From contig CAVQKF010000013.1 in the NCBI GenBank assembly GCA_963712955.1, positions 339,643-403,642 of the forward strand: 64,000 bases of DNA, written 5' to 3'. The notes below the pieces were generated by a model, which ran no database searches, had not been told where the DNA came from, and worked only from the letters and a program-made list of their open reading frames with translations. Below, one piece after another: positions 1 through 8,057 of this stretch; the stretch's first letter is position 1, and every line of letters starts with the position of its first letter. This DNA comes from DATFVJ01 sp963712955. Its GTDB lineage: Bacteria > Actinomycetota > Actinomycetes > Streptosporangiales > Streptosporangiaceae. The position numbers were made by a program, and so were the translations under genes.

Positions 1-288
1 CTGGATGCCGATGGCGCCCTCGCCAGGGCAGCCGAGCTGCCTGTTGCCCTGGCCACTGTGGACCTGCTCATCTCCGGCGGCCGCGGGCTCGAGCTTTGCA
101 GGCAGTTGCGCGCGAACGCTGACGCGCCGATCCTTGCCACCAGCCCGCTTGATATGGGTAACGCTGCCCTCGAAGCGGGAGCGTCGGCGTTCCTGCCCAA
201 GCCGATCCATCCCCCGCGGCTCGTCTCGGCCGTCGGGGACCTGCTTGGCCGTAGCGCGTTCGCCCGCGGCGGCGCGGCCGCTACGTGA
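1..288 (+). CDS. Response regulator receiver domain, C-terminal part (5' end outside window)
   Basis: The reading frame is open from base 1, so the gene begins upstream of the window. The visible 95 residues look like the second half of a CheY-type receiver domain. A likely phosphoacceptor Asp lies near visible residue 21, followed by LLISGGRGLELC, which matches the usual D-x-x-M-P-G-x-x-G helix-3 region. The conserved Lys of strand beta-5 is present in FLPKPI near residue 66. The protein ends shortly after the domain, so no output domain follows; it is probably a single-domain regulator or the C-terminal receiver of a larger protein. Its TGA overlaps the GTG start of the KaiC-like gene (GTGA), implying translational coupling and a shared signalling role. 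The function of the missing N-terminal part is unknown. Confidence 0.7.
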   Translation: MDADGALARAAELPVALATVDLLISGGRGLELCRQLRANADAPILATSPLDMGNAALEAGASAFLPKPIHPPRLVSAVGDLLGRSAFARGGAAAT

Positions 289-1661
289 TCGGCGGGCTCA
301 CCACCGGGACCGACCGGCTGGACCTCGTGCTCGGCGGCGGTCTCCCCCAGAACGCGATCTCGCTGGTTATCGGGGTTCCGGGGTCCGGCAAGACCATCCT
401 TGCCCAGCAGTGCGTGTTCAGCAACGCCGGACCCGAGCATCCGGCGCTTTACCTGTCCACGGTTTCCGAGCCGCTCGAGAAGATCCTCCGCTACGGCCAG
501 GCCCTGTCGTTCTTCGACCCGGCGGCAGTCGGGACCAGCGTCTGGTACGACGACCTTGGCGCGGTGCTGAGCGACAAGGGCCTGCCTGGTGTGCTCGAAC
601 GGGTGCGTGACCTCATTCGTGAGCGCCAGCCGGCGATCATCGTCATCGACGGCTTCAAGGCACTGCACCCTTACGCCCCTGATCCCGGCGACTTCCGCCG
701 GTTCCTGCACGACCTGGCCGGAATGCTCAGCGCCTTTCCTGTCACCTGCCTTTGGGTCGGTGAGTACGAGGACCGGGAGATCGCCGTGGCACCGGAATTC
801 GCGGTGGCCGATGCCATTGTCGCGATGGGCACCAGCCAGGCCACGGTACGGGCGACTCGGACGCTCCAGGTCCTGAAGCTCCGCGGCGGCGGATTCCTGT
901 CAGGCAAGCACTCCTACCGGATCTCGGCGGACGGAATCGCGACATTCCCCCGCCTCGCAGACCCAGGCAGAGCTGGGGACTACACCCTCGGCAGGCAACG
1001 CGTCTCGTCGGGCGTCCAGGCAATCGACGACATGGTGGGAGACGGCTACTGGCCCGGCGCGACCACCCTCGTCGCCGGGCCCACCGGCATCGGCAAGACG
1101 CTGATGGGCCTGCACTTCGTGTTCAACGGCGCGCGCCACGGTGAGCGAGGACTCGTCGCCACTCTGCAGGAGAACCCCACGCAGCTCGAACGGATCGCAC
1201 AGGGCTTCGGCTGGTCCCTCACGGGGGACGAGGTCGCACTGATGTATCGCAGCCCGGTCGACCTTTACCTCGACGAGTGGGTCCACGACCTGCTCGACAC
1301 CGTAGAGTCGACCGGAGCCAAACGGGTCCTCGTCGACAGCCTCGGCGACCTGCGGGCCGCCTCGCCCGACCTCACCCGATTCCGCGAGTACACCTACTCG
1401 CTACTGCAACGCTGCTCCCGCCGGGGCGTGAGCATCATGCTGACCCACGAGGTCGCTGAACTGTTCGGTCTCACCCGGTTGACCGAGGACGGCGCGTCGC
1501 ACCTGTCGGACAACGTGATCCTGCTGCAGTACCGGCGCGTTGAGTCGAATGTGACCCGCACCCTTACCGTCCTCAAGACCCGCGCAGCCCTCCATGACAG
1601 CCGGGTCAGGGAGTTCGAGATCACCCCTCGGGGGATCGTCCTCGCGGGACCGGCCGCCTGA
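285..1661 (+). CDS. KaiC-like double RecA-domain ATPase
   Basis: The 458-residue protein has two RecA/KaiC-type P-loop domains in tandem. The first Walker A is GVPGSGKT near residues 30-37, with a hydrophobic Walker B strand ending in VIDG near 125. The second Walker A is GPTGIGKT near residues 265-272, with Walker B LVDSLGD near 355. Cyanobacterial KaiC is about 519 residues, so this is a shorter homologue of the type spread through bacteria and archaea. No kaiA or kaiB is visible. The start is a GTG overlapping the stop of the upstream receiver gene, and the neighbours encode MEDS/HATPase and STAS signalling proteins. A role as an ATP-dependent signalling switch is inferred from this context; a circadian role is not supported by anything here. 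Confidence 0.8.
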   Translation: MIGGLTTGTDRLDLVLGGGLPQNAISLVIGVPGSGKTILAQQCVFSNAGPEHPALYLSTVSEPLEKILRYGQALSFFDPAAVGTSVWYDDLGAVLSDKGLPGVLERVRDLIRERQPAIIVIDGFKALHPYAPDPGDFRRFLHDLAGMLSAFPVTCLWVGEYEDREIAVAPEFAVADAIVAMGTSQATVRATRTLQVLKLRGGGFLSGKHSYRISADGIATFPRLADPGRAGDYTLGRQRVSSGVQAIDDMVGDGYWPGATTLVAGPTGIGKTLMGLHFVFNGARHGERGLVATLQENPTQLERIAQGFGWSLTGDEVALMYRSPVDLYLDEWVHDLLDTVESTGAKRVLVDSLGDLRAASPDLTRFREYTYSLLQRCSRRGVSIMLTHEVAELFGLTRLTEDGASHLSDNVILLQYRRVESNVTRTLTVLKTRAALHDSRVREFEITPRGIVLAGPAA

Positions 1662-1695
1662 ATCGCCGCCAGGCTGGGCGCAGGCTAGGGGAAGG

Positions 1696-2660
1696 CTAGG
1701 CGAGGACGCGGGCCGTTGGCATCCGCAGCCGTATTGTGCAGCCGCCGCCGACAGAGCGGGTGTCGACCTGTTCGCAGATCTGCCTGGCGAGCCAGACTCC
1801 GTCGCCCGGCTGCGGCCGGTCGAGCTCGGGCGGGCGCAGTCCGGGCAACGGCTCGGCGAGCCGGCCCGCGGCCCAGGTGATGTCACACGCGACCACCCCT
1901 GGCCGCTCCCACAGCGTCACAGCAGCGGCCCGCCGTGACGCACATGGCCCGCCGATTCCGCCACCGCGATGACAAACAGTGCCGCGTCGTCACCCGAGAG
2001 CCCGTGCGCCCCAGCCGTCTCGGCGACGAAACGGCGCAGCGCGGCCAGGTCGCCGGAGAAGGTCATCTCCGCGGCGTCAGCGGGCGGCCGCGGCAACGGC
2101 TCAGTGTCCAGGCCACTGGCGAACGCGGCCGGGTCTGCGAAGGCCGCGCTCGGCACCGAGTCCCTGCCGGCCATGCAGGAGGGATGAGTGCGGCGCGCGT
2201 CGGCGAGGATATCCGGCCGCAGGATGCGGCTGTCATAGGGGCAGACCATCCAGATCCTGGTATCCGCGAAGATCAGATTGAGGCTGGCCTCCATCTGCTT
2301 CCACGCGCGTATCTCCCGATCCGACCGGCCTGTCCAGACCGGCTCGGCCAGGATCCGGACCTGCCCGGGAGAGCCGAGGTGCCTCTTCAAGTAACGGTCG
2401 AAGGCCGCGACACGCTGCGCGGAGCGCCTGCCGAAATAGGCCGTCTCCGCGTAGTCGAGGCCGCGGGCCCGCTCGCCCAGTGCGGTGTCGAGCAGATCCA
2501 GGTTGGCGGACGTGGTCGCCGCAAGCACCGGTTCGCCCAGCGCCAGCCCATCCTCGATAAACGGGACCGCAGCCGCGAGGAACTCGTCATCGGAGCCGTA
2601 CACGCAGGCGTCGTGCACAAAACCCGGTGGGCTCGCCACGTGAGCCTCACCTGCCGCCAT
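1696..2660 (-). pseudogene. MEDS-domain / HATPase anti-sigma-type regulator, frameshifted
   Basis: The main frame (2660 down to 1917) encodes an N-terminal MEDS (methanogen/methylotroph DcmR sensory) domain (from GFVHDACVYGSDDEF to the WMVCPYD region) followed by the start of a GHKL HATPase domain ending ...AESAGHVRHGGPLL. The rest of the HATPase domain is in another frame, 1920 down to 1696 (TLWERPG..., then GDGVWLARQICEQVD), exactly as expected for actinobacterial RsbW-like anti-sigma factors. One base appears to be missing near 1918-1921. The N-box is also one residue short and its Asn appears to be absent (ESAGHVRHGG where E-xxx-N-xxx-H is expected). The gene is therefore either inactivated or mis-sequenced. 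It overlaps the upstream STAS gene by 1 bp, as for an anti-sigma/anti-anti-sigma pair. Confidence 0.7.
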
Positions 2661-3013
2661 CAGCCCTCCGCCCCATCACAACGTAGCCCGGGCGTGTCGT
2701 CCCAGTTCACCGCGCGAAGCAGGACACGCACGTAGGAAGGTACCCCGCCCAGCACGAGCAAACGGCCCTTCGCCAGATCACGGGCGGCGCGGACGATCAG
2801 CCGCAGGCCCTCCATATCGATGAACTCGACGCCAGACAGGTCGACGTGGATGTCGGCGTGCCCCTGCTGGACAGCGGCGAACGCGGCGGCGAGGCCGCTG
2901 CGGCTGGTGAAGTCGACCGTGCCGTCTACCCGGAAGCCGGGGGCATGAGGCAGCGGGGTGATCCTGAGCAGGCCGTCATCGTAGACGAGGCCGCTAGGTA
3001 CCACAGCAGTCAT
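2660..3013 (-). CDS. STAS-domain anti-sigma factor antagonist
   Basis: This 117-residue protein is a single STAS domain of the SpoIIAA/RsbV type. The core HVDLSGVEFIDMEGLRLIV near residues 56-74 matches the loop that carries the phosphorylatable Ser/Thr, but here the position usually occupied by Ser is Met (IDMEG), so phosphorylation control may be absent or different. STAS proteins bind HATPase-type anti-sigma kinases and release the sigma factor. The next gene, overlapping by 1 bp, encodes a MEDS/HATPase protein, so the two probably formed a partner-switching pair. A GGAG motif lies 8 bases before the ATG. Upstream there is an AT-rich stretch with two ACGTAT words (about 3036-3053) that may hold the promoter. 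Confidence 0.78.
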   Translation of the reverse strand: MTAVVPSGLVYDDGLLRITPLPHAPGFRVDGTVDFTSRSGLAAAFAAVQQGHADIHVDLSGVEFIDMEGLRLIVRAARDLAKGRLLVLGGVPSYVRVLLRAVNWDDTPGLRCDGAEG

Positions 3014-3101
3014 GAATCACGCTCCACGACCCCAAACGTATAAACCACGTATGAAGGCACAACGGAGCGTAGCTCCACGGAACCCTCGGCCGCCAATTGG
3101 A

Positions 3102-3803
3102 TCACGGTCCTGATGGCAGGCCCCCGGGGCGCAGCGGCGGTTTCCAGCCGCTGCCCGGAACGTACTCGCGCACGACCCTGGCGGGCACACCGGCCACGAC
3201 ACAGCGATCCGGCACCTCACCGCGGACGACGGAACCCGCGGCGACAACGACGTTCCTGCCGATCCTGGCGCCAGGCAGGACAATCGCCCCGGCCCCAAGC
3301 CACGCGCCCGCGCCGATGAAGACCGTGTCATTGCTCGGCAATTGCCTGCCGATCGGGACGTCGGGGTCCGCGTAGCCGTGGTTCTGATCCGTTATGTAGA
3401 CGTACGGACCTGTGAACACGTCGTCGCCGATCTCCACCGACCGGTGCGCGATGATGTGGCTGCCCCGGCCGATCACGCAGCGGTCGCCAACCCTCAGCAC
3501 CGGCAGGCCACCAAGATCCTGACCTGGGACCATGCCCGCGCACAAGGTGACGTGCATGCCGATCATGGTGTCCTCGCCGACCTCGATCCACCGCTCACCG
3601 AACACCGCGCCAGTCGGGAAGGCCATGCTGGCACCGCGGCCGAACCGGGCGAACTGCCGCCCCGCCGCGGTCTCCGCGGTGATCAGGGCGGCCGACTGAA
3701 CGGCCTGCCAGCCCCGGTGCACGAACCCGGCGAGGGCGCTGCGCAGCAACGCACGCGGTGACCGGCTGGCACGGCGCGGCGCCAGCGTCTCACGCCACGA
3801 CAT
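3102..3803 (-). CDS. Left-handed beta-helix (hexapeptide repeat) acyltransferase
   Basis: The 233-residue protein has repeated hexapeptides from about residue 70 onward (for example IGMHVT, IGRGSH, VFIGAGAWLGAGAIVLPGARIG), typical of the LbH acyltransferase fold used by maltose/galactoside acetyltransferases and sugar O-acetyltransferases. The segment ITDQNHGYADPD near residues 137-148 carries the His-containing loop of the active site in this family (DHxH-like). It ends with the usual capping motif VAGVPARVVREY. The likely reaction is acyl-CoA dependent O- or N-acylation of a sugar or similar metabolite; the substrate is unknown. The start lies 6 bp after the rlmN stop, so the two genes are probably co-transcribed, although no functional link is obvious. 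Confidence 0.75.
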   Translation of the reverse strand: MSWRETLAPRRASRSPRALLRSALAGFVHRGWQAVQSAALITAETAAGRQFARFGRGASMAFPTGAVFGERWIEVGEDTMIGMHVTLCAGMVPGQDLGGLPVLRVGDRCVIGRGSHIIAHRSVEIGDDVFTGPYVYITDQNHGYADPDVPIGRQLPSNDTVFIGAGAWLGAGAIVLPGARIGRNVVVAAGSVVRGEVPDRCVVAGVPARVVREYVPGSGWKPPLRPGGLPSGP

Positions 3804-3809
3804 GGCCGG

Positions 3810-5135
3810 CTACCGCATCGGTGCGTGGCTGGATGCGGCGAGCTGCCCGCAGGCTCCATCGATCTCGCGCCCGCGCGTATCGCGCATGGTGACGGGCAGG
3901 CCATGTGCCTCGAGCCGCCGCAGGAATCGCGCGGCCACCTGCGGCTCGGACGCCGTCCACCTCGATCCAGATGTCGGGTTCAGCGGGATCAGGTTGACGT
4001 GAGCAAGCCGGCCGGTCAGAAGCGTGCCCAGCATGTCGGCCCGCCACGCCTGATCGTTGATGTCGCGGATCAGCGCATACTCGATCGACACCCGGCGGCC
4101 TGTCCTTGCCGCATACCCCCACGCCGCTGCCAGCACCTCCGCCACCTTCCAGCGCGTATTGACGGGGACAAGCTCGTCCCGAAGCCCGTCATCGGGCGCG
4201 TGCAGCGACACGGCGAGCGTGACGGCCAGATTCTCCGCAGCGAGCCGCCTGATCGCCGGTACAAGCCCGACGGTGGAAACGGTGACTGACCGCCGTGAAA
4301 TGCCGAGCCCGTCAGGTACTGGATCGGTGATCCTTCGCACCGCGGAGATGACGCCGCGGTAGTTGGCGAGCGGCTCGCCCATGCCCATGAAAACGACATT
4401 GGAGACCCGCCCGGCGCCGCCAGGCACGGCGCCCGCCGCCAGCGCCCGGCCAGCGGCGACGACCTGCTCGACGATCTCCGCCGCGGACAGGTTGCGGGTG
4501 AGCCCGGCCTGGCCGGTGCCGCAGAACGGGCACGCCATCCCGCAGCCCGCCTGCGAGGAGACGCACACGGTCACCCGATCCGGGTACCGCATGAGCACCG
4601 ACTCGAGGTAAGCGCCGTCGAAGGCCCGCCACAGCGACTTACGCGTGGTCCCGCCGTCGCAGGAAAGCTCTCGCTCAGCGGTGAGGAGCCCGGGGAGCAA
4701 CGCGGCGGACAGCCTCTCGCGTGACCGGGCGGGAAGGTCCGTCATGTCGGCCGGATCGCTGGTCAGCCGGGCGAAGTAGTGCCGCGACAACTGGCCGGCG
4801 CGGAATGCAGGCTCACCAAGCCCAGCCATGGCGTCCCGCCGCTCCGCGGGATCCAGGTCGGCGAGGTGACGCGGTGGCCGCCCGCGGCGTGGGGCCGGCC
4901 TGGTCAGGCCCGGGGGGCCAGGCGCCTCCCCCGAGCCCTTCCTTGCTGGGGGAAGCGGCCTTGCTGGGGGAAGCGGCCTTGCTGGGGGAAGCGGCCTTGC
5001 TGGGGGAAGCGGCCTTGCTGGGGGAAGCGGCCTCGCAGGGATCGCCGGCGAGCCGAGGTCGATCTGGCGTGGGCTCCCGGCGGATTGACGATCACGGCTC
5101 GCCACGCTGGCTCCGTTCCCATGAAGGCCGCCCAT
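3810..5135 (-). CDS. rlmN: 23S rRNA (adenine(2503)-C(2))-methyltransferase RlmN
   Basis: This radical-SAM enzyme methylates C2 of A2503 in 23S rRNA and of A37 in some tRNAs. The CxxxCxxC iron-sulfur motif is visible as CGMACPFC near residue 200, followed by the family motif GMGEPLANY near 250. The mechanistic cysteine is in the C-terminal ACGQL segment (GREIDGACGQL, near 430). Core enzymes are about 350-370 residues; this one has 441 because of an N-terminal extension containing five copies of a six-residue Pro/Arg repeat (RPLPPA). The first ATG is used here because no ATG, GTG or TTG is apparent between the repeat and the conserved core (RRGRPPRHLADL). It precedes the acyltransferase by 6 bp. 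Confidence 0.92.
   Translation of the reverse strand: MGGLHGNGASVASRDRQSAGSPRQIDLGSPAIPARPLPPARPLPPARPLPPARPLPPARPLPPARKGSGEAPGPPGLTRPAPRRGRPPRHLADLDPAERRDAMAGLGEPAFRAGQLSRHYFARLTSDPADMTDLPARSRERLSAALLPGLLTAERELSCDGGTTRKSLWRAFDGAYLESVLMRYPDRVTVCVSSQAGCGMACPFCGTGQAGLTRNLSAAEIVEQVVAAGRALAAGAVPGGAGRVSNVVFMGMGEPLANYRGVISAVRRITDPVPDGLGISRRSVTVSTVGLVPAIRRLAAENLAVTLAVSLHAPDDGLRDELVPVNTRWKVAEVLAAAWGYAARTGRRVSIEYALIRDINDQAWRADMLGTLLTGRLAHVNLIPLNPTSGSRWTASEPQVAARFLRRLEAHGLPVTMRDTRGREIDGACGQLAASSHAPMR
4943..5032. repeat. 18-bp tandem repeat (5 units) inside the rlmN 5' region
   Basis: Five exact copies of ttgctgggggaagcggcc lie head to tail. Read on the minus strand they encode the RPLPPA repeat of the RlmN N-terminal extension. 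The unit length is a multiple of three, so changes in copy number keep the frame. The identity of the copies suggests recent expansion by slippage. Confidence 0.95.
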
Positions 5136-5205
5136 CCCGCAGGACAGGCAGTTGCAAACGCTTAACGATGTTGCCCTAACTGTGCGATGACCTGCGACAA
5201 GTCAG

Positions 5206-5217
5206 TAGATTTCAGCT
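5206..5217 (+). promoter_or_regulatory. Possible -10 element for a leaderless SUFU transcript
   Basis: TAGATT sits at 5206-5211 with six bases between it and the ATG at 5218. No Shine-Dalgarno sequence precedes the ATG. That spacing is what is expected when transcription starts on the A of the start codon, which is common in actinobacteria. No convincing -35 is visible, so confidence is low. Confidence 0.35.
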
Positions 5218-6324
5218 ATGCCGACGCTGCGCAGGGGGGCCGCTCCAACTCAGGCACCGCAGGTCATCCTGGAGAGTGCGAGCCCTTACGAAAGCCGTCG
5301 GCTGACCATTGAGTACGACGGGGTGACGACCGCAGCCTACCTGCATGGCGAAACCTCAGCCATTGCCGCGACCTGGATTGCCAACCACCAGCCTGCGGCG
5401 CCGACCACGGACCTGGGCCGGCTGAACGCGGGGAAAGCTCCGATCATGCCGGCCTCCCACACCAAGCACCCACAGGGACGGCCGCCATTCGACCCGCGAA
5501 CATTGCAGGCCCTTTGGTTCGAGGAAGGCGACGGCGTTGCCATCCTCGAGGCGGGGCAGTTGCTTGCCGTGATTCCCGGCTGGGCCGACATGGCCCGCGG
5601 AATGCCCGGCTACAGCAGGGATGTCATCGGGCAGACGCCGTTCGGGTGGTCGCTCGACGACGCCATGGAAGGGCTCGTGCCACGCGTCGACCAAGCCCGC
5701 GCGTTCTGGCAATGGCGCGCAGAGCAGACCTCTTGGGGCAATTTCCAGCAGGGGGTGCTCGGCCATTTGCTCGCCCGTCTCGGGCCGGGTGCGCATTACT
5801 GGGACGCGGGCAATGGGAAGCAGCCGCCCGTCGGTGTGACCGAACGGCCGCCCACACCGTCACGGCCGTACACGGTACTTTCCACGGTCGGCATGAGCTG
5901 CCAGCGGATGCCCGTGGTCGAGCAGTTCGTCGAGGATACGGACAGTTACGCGCGGATCGAGATGTGCCTGGCGAGCACGCTGCCAAGCCCGCAGGCCGCA
6001 CGGGTGTTCCTGTGGCTCGCGCAGTACCCGTGGCGGTCCGTCACCTGGTTCGGCCCAGGCCACAGTGTGCGCTGGTACCACGAACCTGCGACATTTCCGC
6101 TTGGCGGCGGCAACGAGGCAGTGCTGCTGCTCGACGAACCAGGTGCGCTGCTCGGGCCCGACCCGCCTGACCTTTCCGGGTTCTCATTCGGCGGCGACGT
6201 GGTCCGCTGGCTCTGGATCATCCCGATCAGCGAGCGGGAACGCCTGCTTGCGAAGGACCGTGGCTCGGCGAGCCTGATCACGCAGCTCGCCGCGCAGCGC
6301 CGCAGCTTCGTCATCGGACCTTGA
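5218..6324 (+). CDS. Suppressor-of-fused (SUFU) domain protein
   Basis: The 368-residue protein matches bacterial proteins with the SUFU domain. Recognisable parts include an N-terminal beta segment (LTIEYDGVTTAAYLHG), the central VLSTVGMSCQRMPVVEQF segment near residues 220-237 that resembles the conserved 'TvGlS..pm' SUFU core, the R-x-E-M strand following it, and the C-terminal VVRWLWIIPISERER near 330-345, where the domain usually ends in a hydrophobic 'lvPiteaE' strand. Bacterial SUFU proteins are often toxin-immunity factors or of unknown role; no toxin gene is adjacent here. It is a single gene convergent with cdsA, and its ATG has no ribosome-binding site, fitting a leaderless transcript. 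The family call is fairly firm; the function is unknown. Confidence 0.7.
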   Translation: MPTLRRGAAPTQAPQVILESASPYESRRLTIEYDGVTTAAYLHGETSAIAATWIANHQPAAPTTDLGRLNAGKAPIMPASHTKHPQGRPPFDPRTLQALWFEEGDGVAILEAGQLLAVIPGWADMARGMPGYSRDVIGQTPFGWSLDDAMEGLVPRVDQARAFWQWRAEQTSWGNFQQGVLGHLLARLGPGAHYWDAGNGKQPPVGVTERPPTPSRPYTVLSTVGMSCQRMPVVEQFVEDTDSYARIEMCLASTLPSPQAARVFLWLAQYPWRSVTWFGPGHSVRWYHEPATFPLGGGNEAVLLLDEPGALLGPDPPDLSGFSFGGDVVRWLWIIPISERERLLAKDRGSASLITQLAAQRRSFVIGP

Positions 6325-6397
6325 GGAGCTGCGCTTGTCCGTGGCTGGCGCCAGGCGACCCCAGGAAACCCCCCCGGCAGTAGCGCGGTCAGGCGGC

Positions 6398-6416
6398 GGG
6401 CGGCCTGGGGCCGCCC
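6398..6416. terminator. GC hairpin between convergent SUFU and cdsA genes
   Basis: GGGCGGCC (6398-6405) and GGCCGCCC (6409-6416) form a perfect 8-bp stem with a 3-base loop, placed between two convergent genes. There is no clear T-run on either side, as is usual in GC-rich actinobacteria. Confidence 0.5.
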
Positions 6417-6439
6417 CCGCGGAGCCGTTAGGGAAAATC

Positions 6440-7312
6440 TCAGCGCGCCCCGGCGGGCACGAAGATCGCGAGCAGCAACCACACCACAGGCGCGTTGATC
6501 AGCAGCGAGTCCAGCCGGTCGAGCAGCCCGCCATGACCCGGCAGGAGGGTGCCCATGTCCTTGATCTCCAGATCCCGCTTGATCATAGACTCGGCAAGGT
6601 CGCCGAGGGTCGCAGCCGCGACGGCGGCGACGCCAACGATCATGCCCTGCCAGAACCGCCCGTGGAGCAGGACAGCCACGAGCACGGCGCCGACGGTCAC
6701 GCAGGCAACCAGGGAACCGGCGAGCCCCTCCCAGGTCTTCTTCGGGCTGATCGTGGGCACGAGTGGGTGGCGTCCGAAGACGATCCCGGCGAAGTACCCC
6801 CCGACGTCGCTGCCGACCGTGACCGCGATGAACACGATCATCCGGTCGGGGCCGTCACGCGAGGCCAGCATCAGCACGGCGAAGACGGCCATGAGCGGCA
6901 GGTAGGCAAGCACGAACATGCTGGCGGTCATGTCCCGCAGGTAGCCTGTTGATCCGCCCGGCAGCCGCCAGATGATCAAGGTCACCGCTGTCAGCGCGAC
7001 AGCGGCGAGCGTGGCTCGCGTACCGAACCAGTACGCGCAGATCCACATGGCCGCACACCCACAGGCAAGGGGAGCAGGCGCGATCCGGATATCACGGACC
7101 AGGAGGGCACGGTTCAGTTCCCAGCCCGCCACGCCGATGGCAATGGCCATGTACACCAGAAACGTTGCCTTGACCGTGTACAGGGTTGCCAGCACGCCCG
7201 CGCCAAGGACAAGGCCAACCCCTATCGCAACAGGCAGATTGCGGCAGGCCCGGACCCGCCTGCGCTCCCGGCCTCCCGCATCGGCATTTTCTGGCCGGTC
7301 GTCGAGATCCAA
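6440..7312 (-). CDS. cdsA: Phosphatidate cytidylyltransferase CdsA
   Basis: This integral membrane enzyme makes CDP-diacylglycerol from phosphatidic acid and CTP, the branch point of phospholipid synthesis. The 290-residue protein has about eight hydrophobic segments. Near its C-terminus it carries the family signature SMIKRDLEIKDMG followed by LPGHGGLLDRLDS, including the Lys-Asp and the HGG-x-x-DR-x-D residues. The N-terminal 25 residues are charged and cytoplasmic. The start is a TTG that directly follows the TAG stop of frr, so translation is probably coupled. The order tsf-pyrH-frr-cdsA is conserved in actinobacteria. Confidence 0.93.
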   Translation of the reverse strand: MDLDDRPENADAGGRERRRVRACRNLPVAIGVGLVLGAGVLATLYTVKATFLVYMAIAIGVAGWELNRALLVRDIRIAPAPLACGCAAMWICAYWFGTRATLAAVALTAVTLIIWRLPGGSTGYLRDMTASMFVLAYLPLMAVFAVLMLASRDGPDRMIVFIAVTVGSDVGGYFAGIVFGRHPLVPTISPKKTWEGLAGSLVACVTVGAVLVAVLLHGRFWQGMIVGVAAVAAATLGDLAESMIKRDLEIKDMGTLLPGHGGLLDRLDSLLINAPVVWLLLAIFVPAGAR

Positions 7313-7870
7313 CTAGACCTCGAGAAGCTCGGATTCCTTGTGTTTGAGCAGTTCATCCACTTGTGCGACATAGGTGTGGGTGAGTTCGCCCAGCTCACGC
7401 TCCGCCCTGCGGCCCTGATCCTCGCCCGCCTCGCCGTTCTTGACGAGCTTGTCGAGCGCGTCCTTGGCGTGGCGGCGAATATTGCGGATCGAGACCCTGC
7501 TGTCCTCGGCCTTGTGCCGCGCCACCTTGATGTAGTCCCTGCGGCGCTCCTCGGACAGCTCAGGGAAGACGACGCGGATCAACGTGCCGTCGTTCGACGG
7601 GTTCACGCCAAGATCGCTGTTACGGATCGCCTTCTCGATCGCCGCCAGCGACGACTTGTCGAAAGGCTGCACAACGACCATGCGCGGTTCGGGCAGGTGG
7701 AAGGAGGCAAGCTGGTTGACCGGGGTCTGCGTCCCGTAGTACTCGACCGTGATCTTGCTGAACATGGCCGGATGCGCGCGTCCCGTCCGGATTCCCGCGA
7801 AGTCCTCCTTGGCGACCGCGACCGCCTTTTCCATCTTCTCCTCGGCTTCGAGGAGTGTATCGTCAATCAC
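7313..7870 (-). CDS. frr: Ribosome recycling factor
   Basis: RRF splits post-termination ribosomes together with EF-G. The 185-residue length fits the family exactly. It opens with VIDDTLLEAEEKMEKAV and has the conserved GRAHPAMF motif near residue 30, the PFDKSSLAAIEKAIRNSDLGVNP stretch near 80-100, and the long C-terminal helix with KVARHKAEDSRVSIRNIRR. The frame is open further upstream, but the GTG at 7870 is preferred because AGGAG lies 5 bases before it and homology begins there. It follows pyrH after a 187-bp spacer and directly precedes cdsA. Confidence 0.94.
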   Translation of the reverse strand: MIDDTLLEAEEKMEKAVAVAKEDFAGIRTGRAHPAMFSKITVEYYGTQTPVNQLASFHLPEPRMVVVQPFDKSSLAAIEKAIRNSDLGVNPSNDGTLIRVVFPELSEERRRDYIKVARHKAEDSRVSIRNIRRHAKDALDKLVKNGEAGEDQGRRAERELGELTHTYVAQVDELLKHKESELLEV

Positions 7871-8057
7871 TGCGGCTCCTGTGCATCGTGATCCCGCTGC
7901 CCAGGAGGCTACTGGATAACCGAGCATGCCGAAGCCCGCCGGCCGCCTCCCATGGCTCGCACCCATCGTCCCCCGTCAGCAGCCCGCGGTACCAGGGTGA
8001 CTTGCGCCGCGGCTGGCGCGGCCGCCGCGGCGACTGCGGCGCTGGCCGCGGGCCCGG

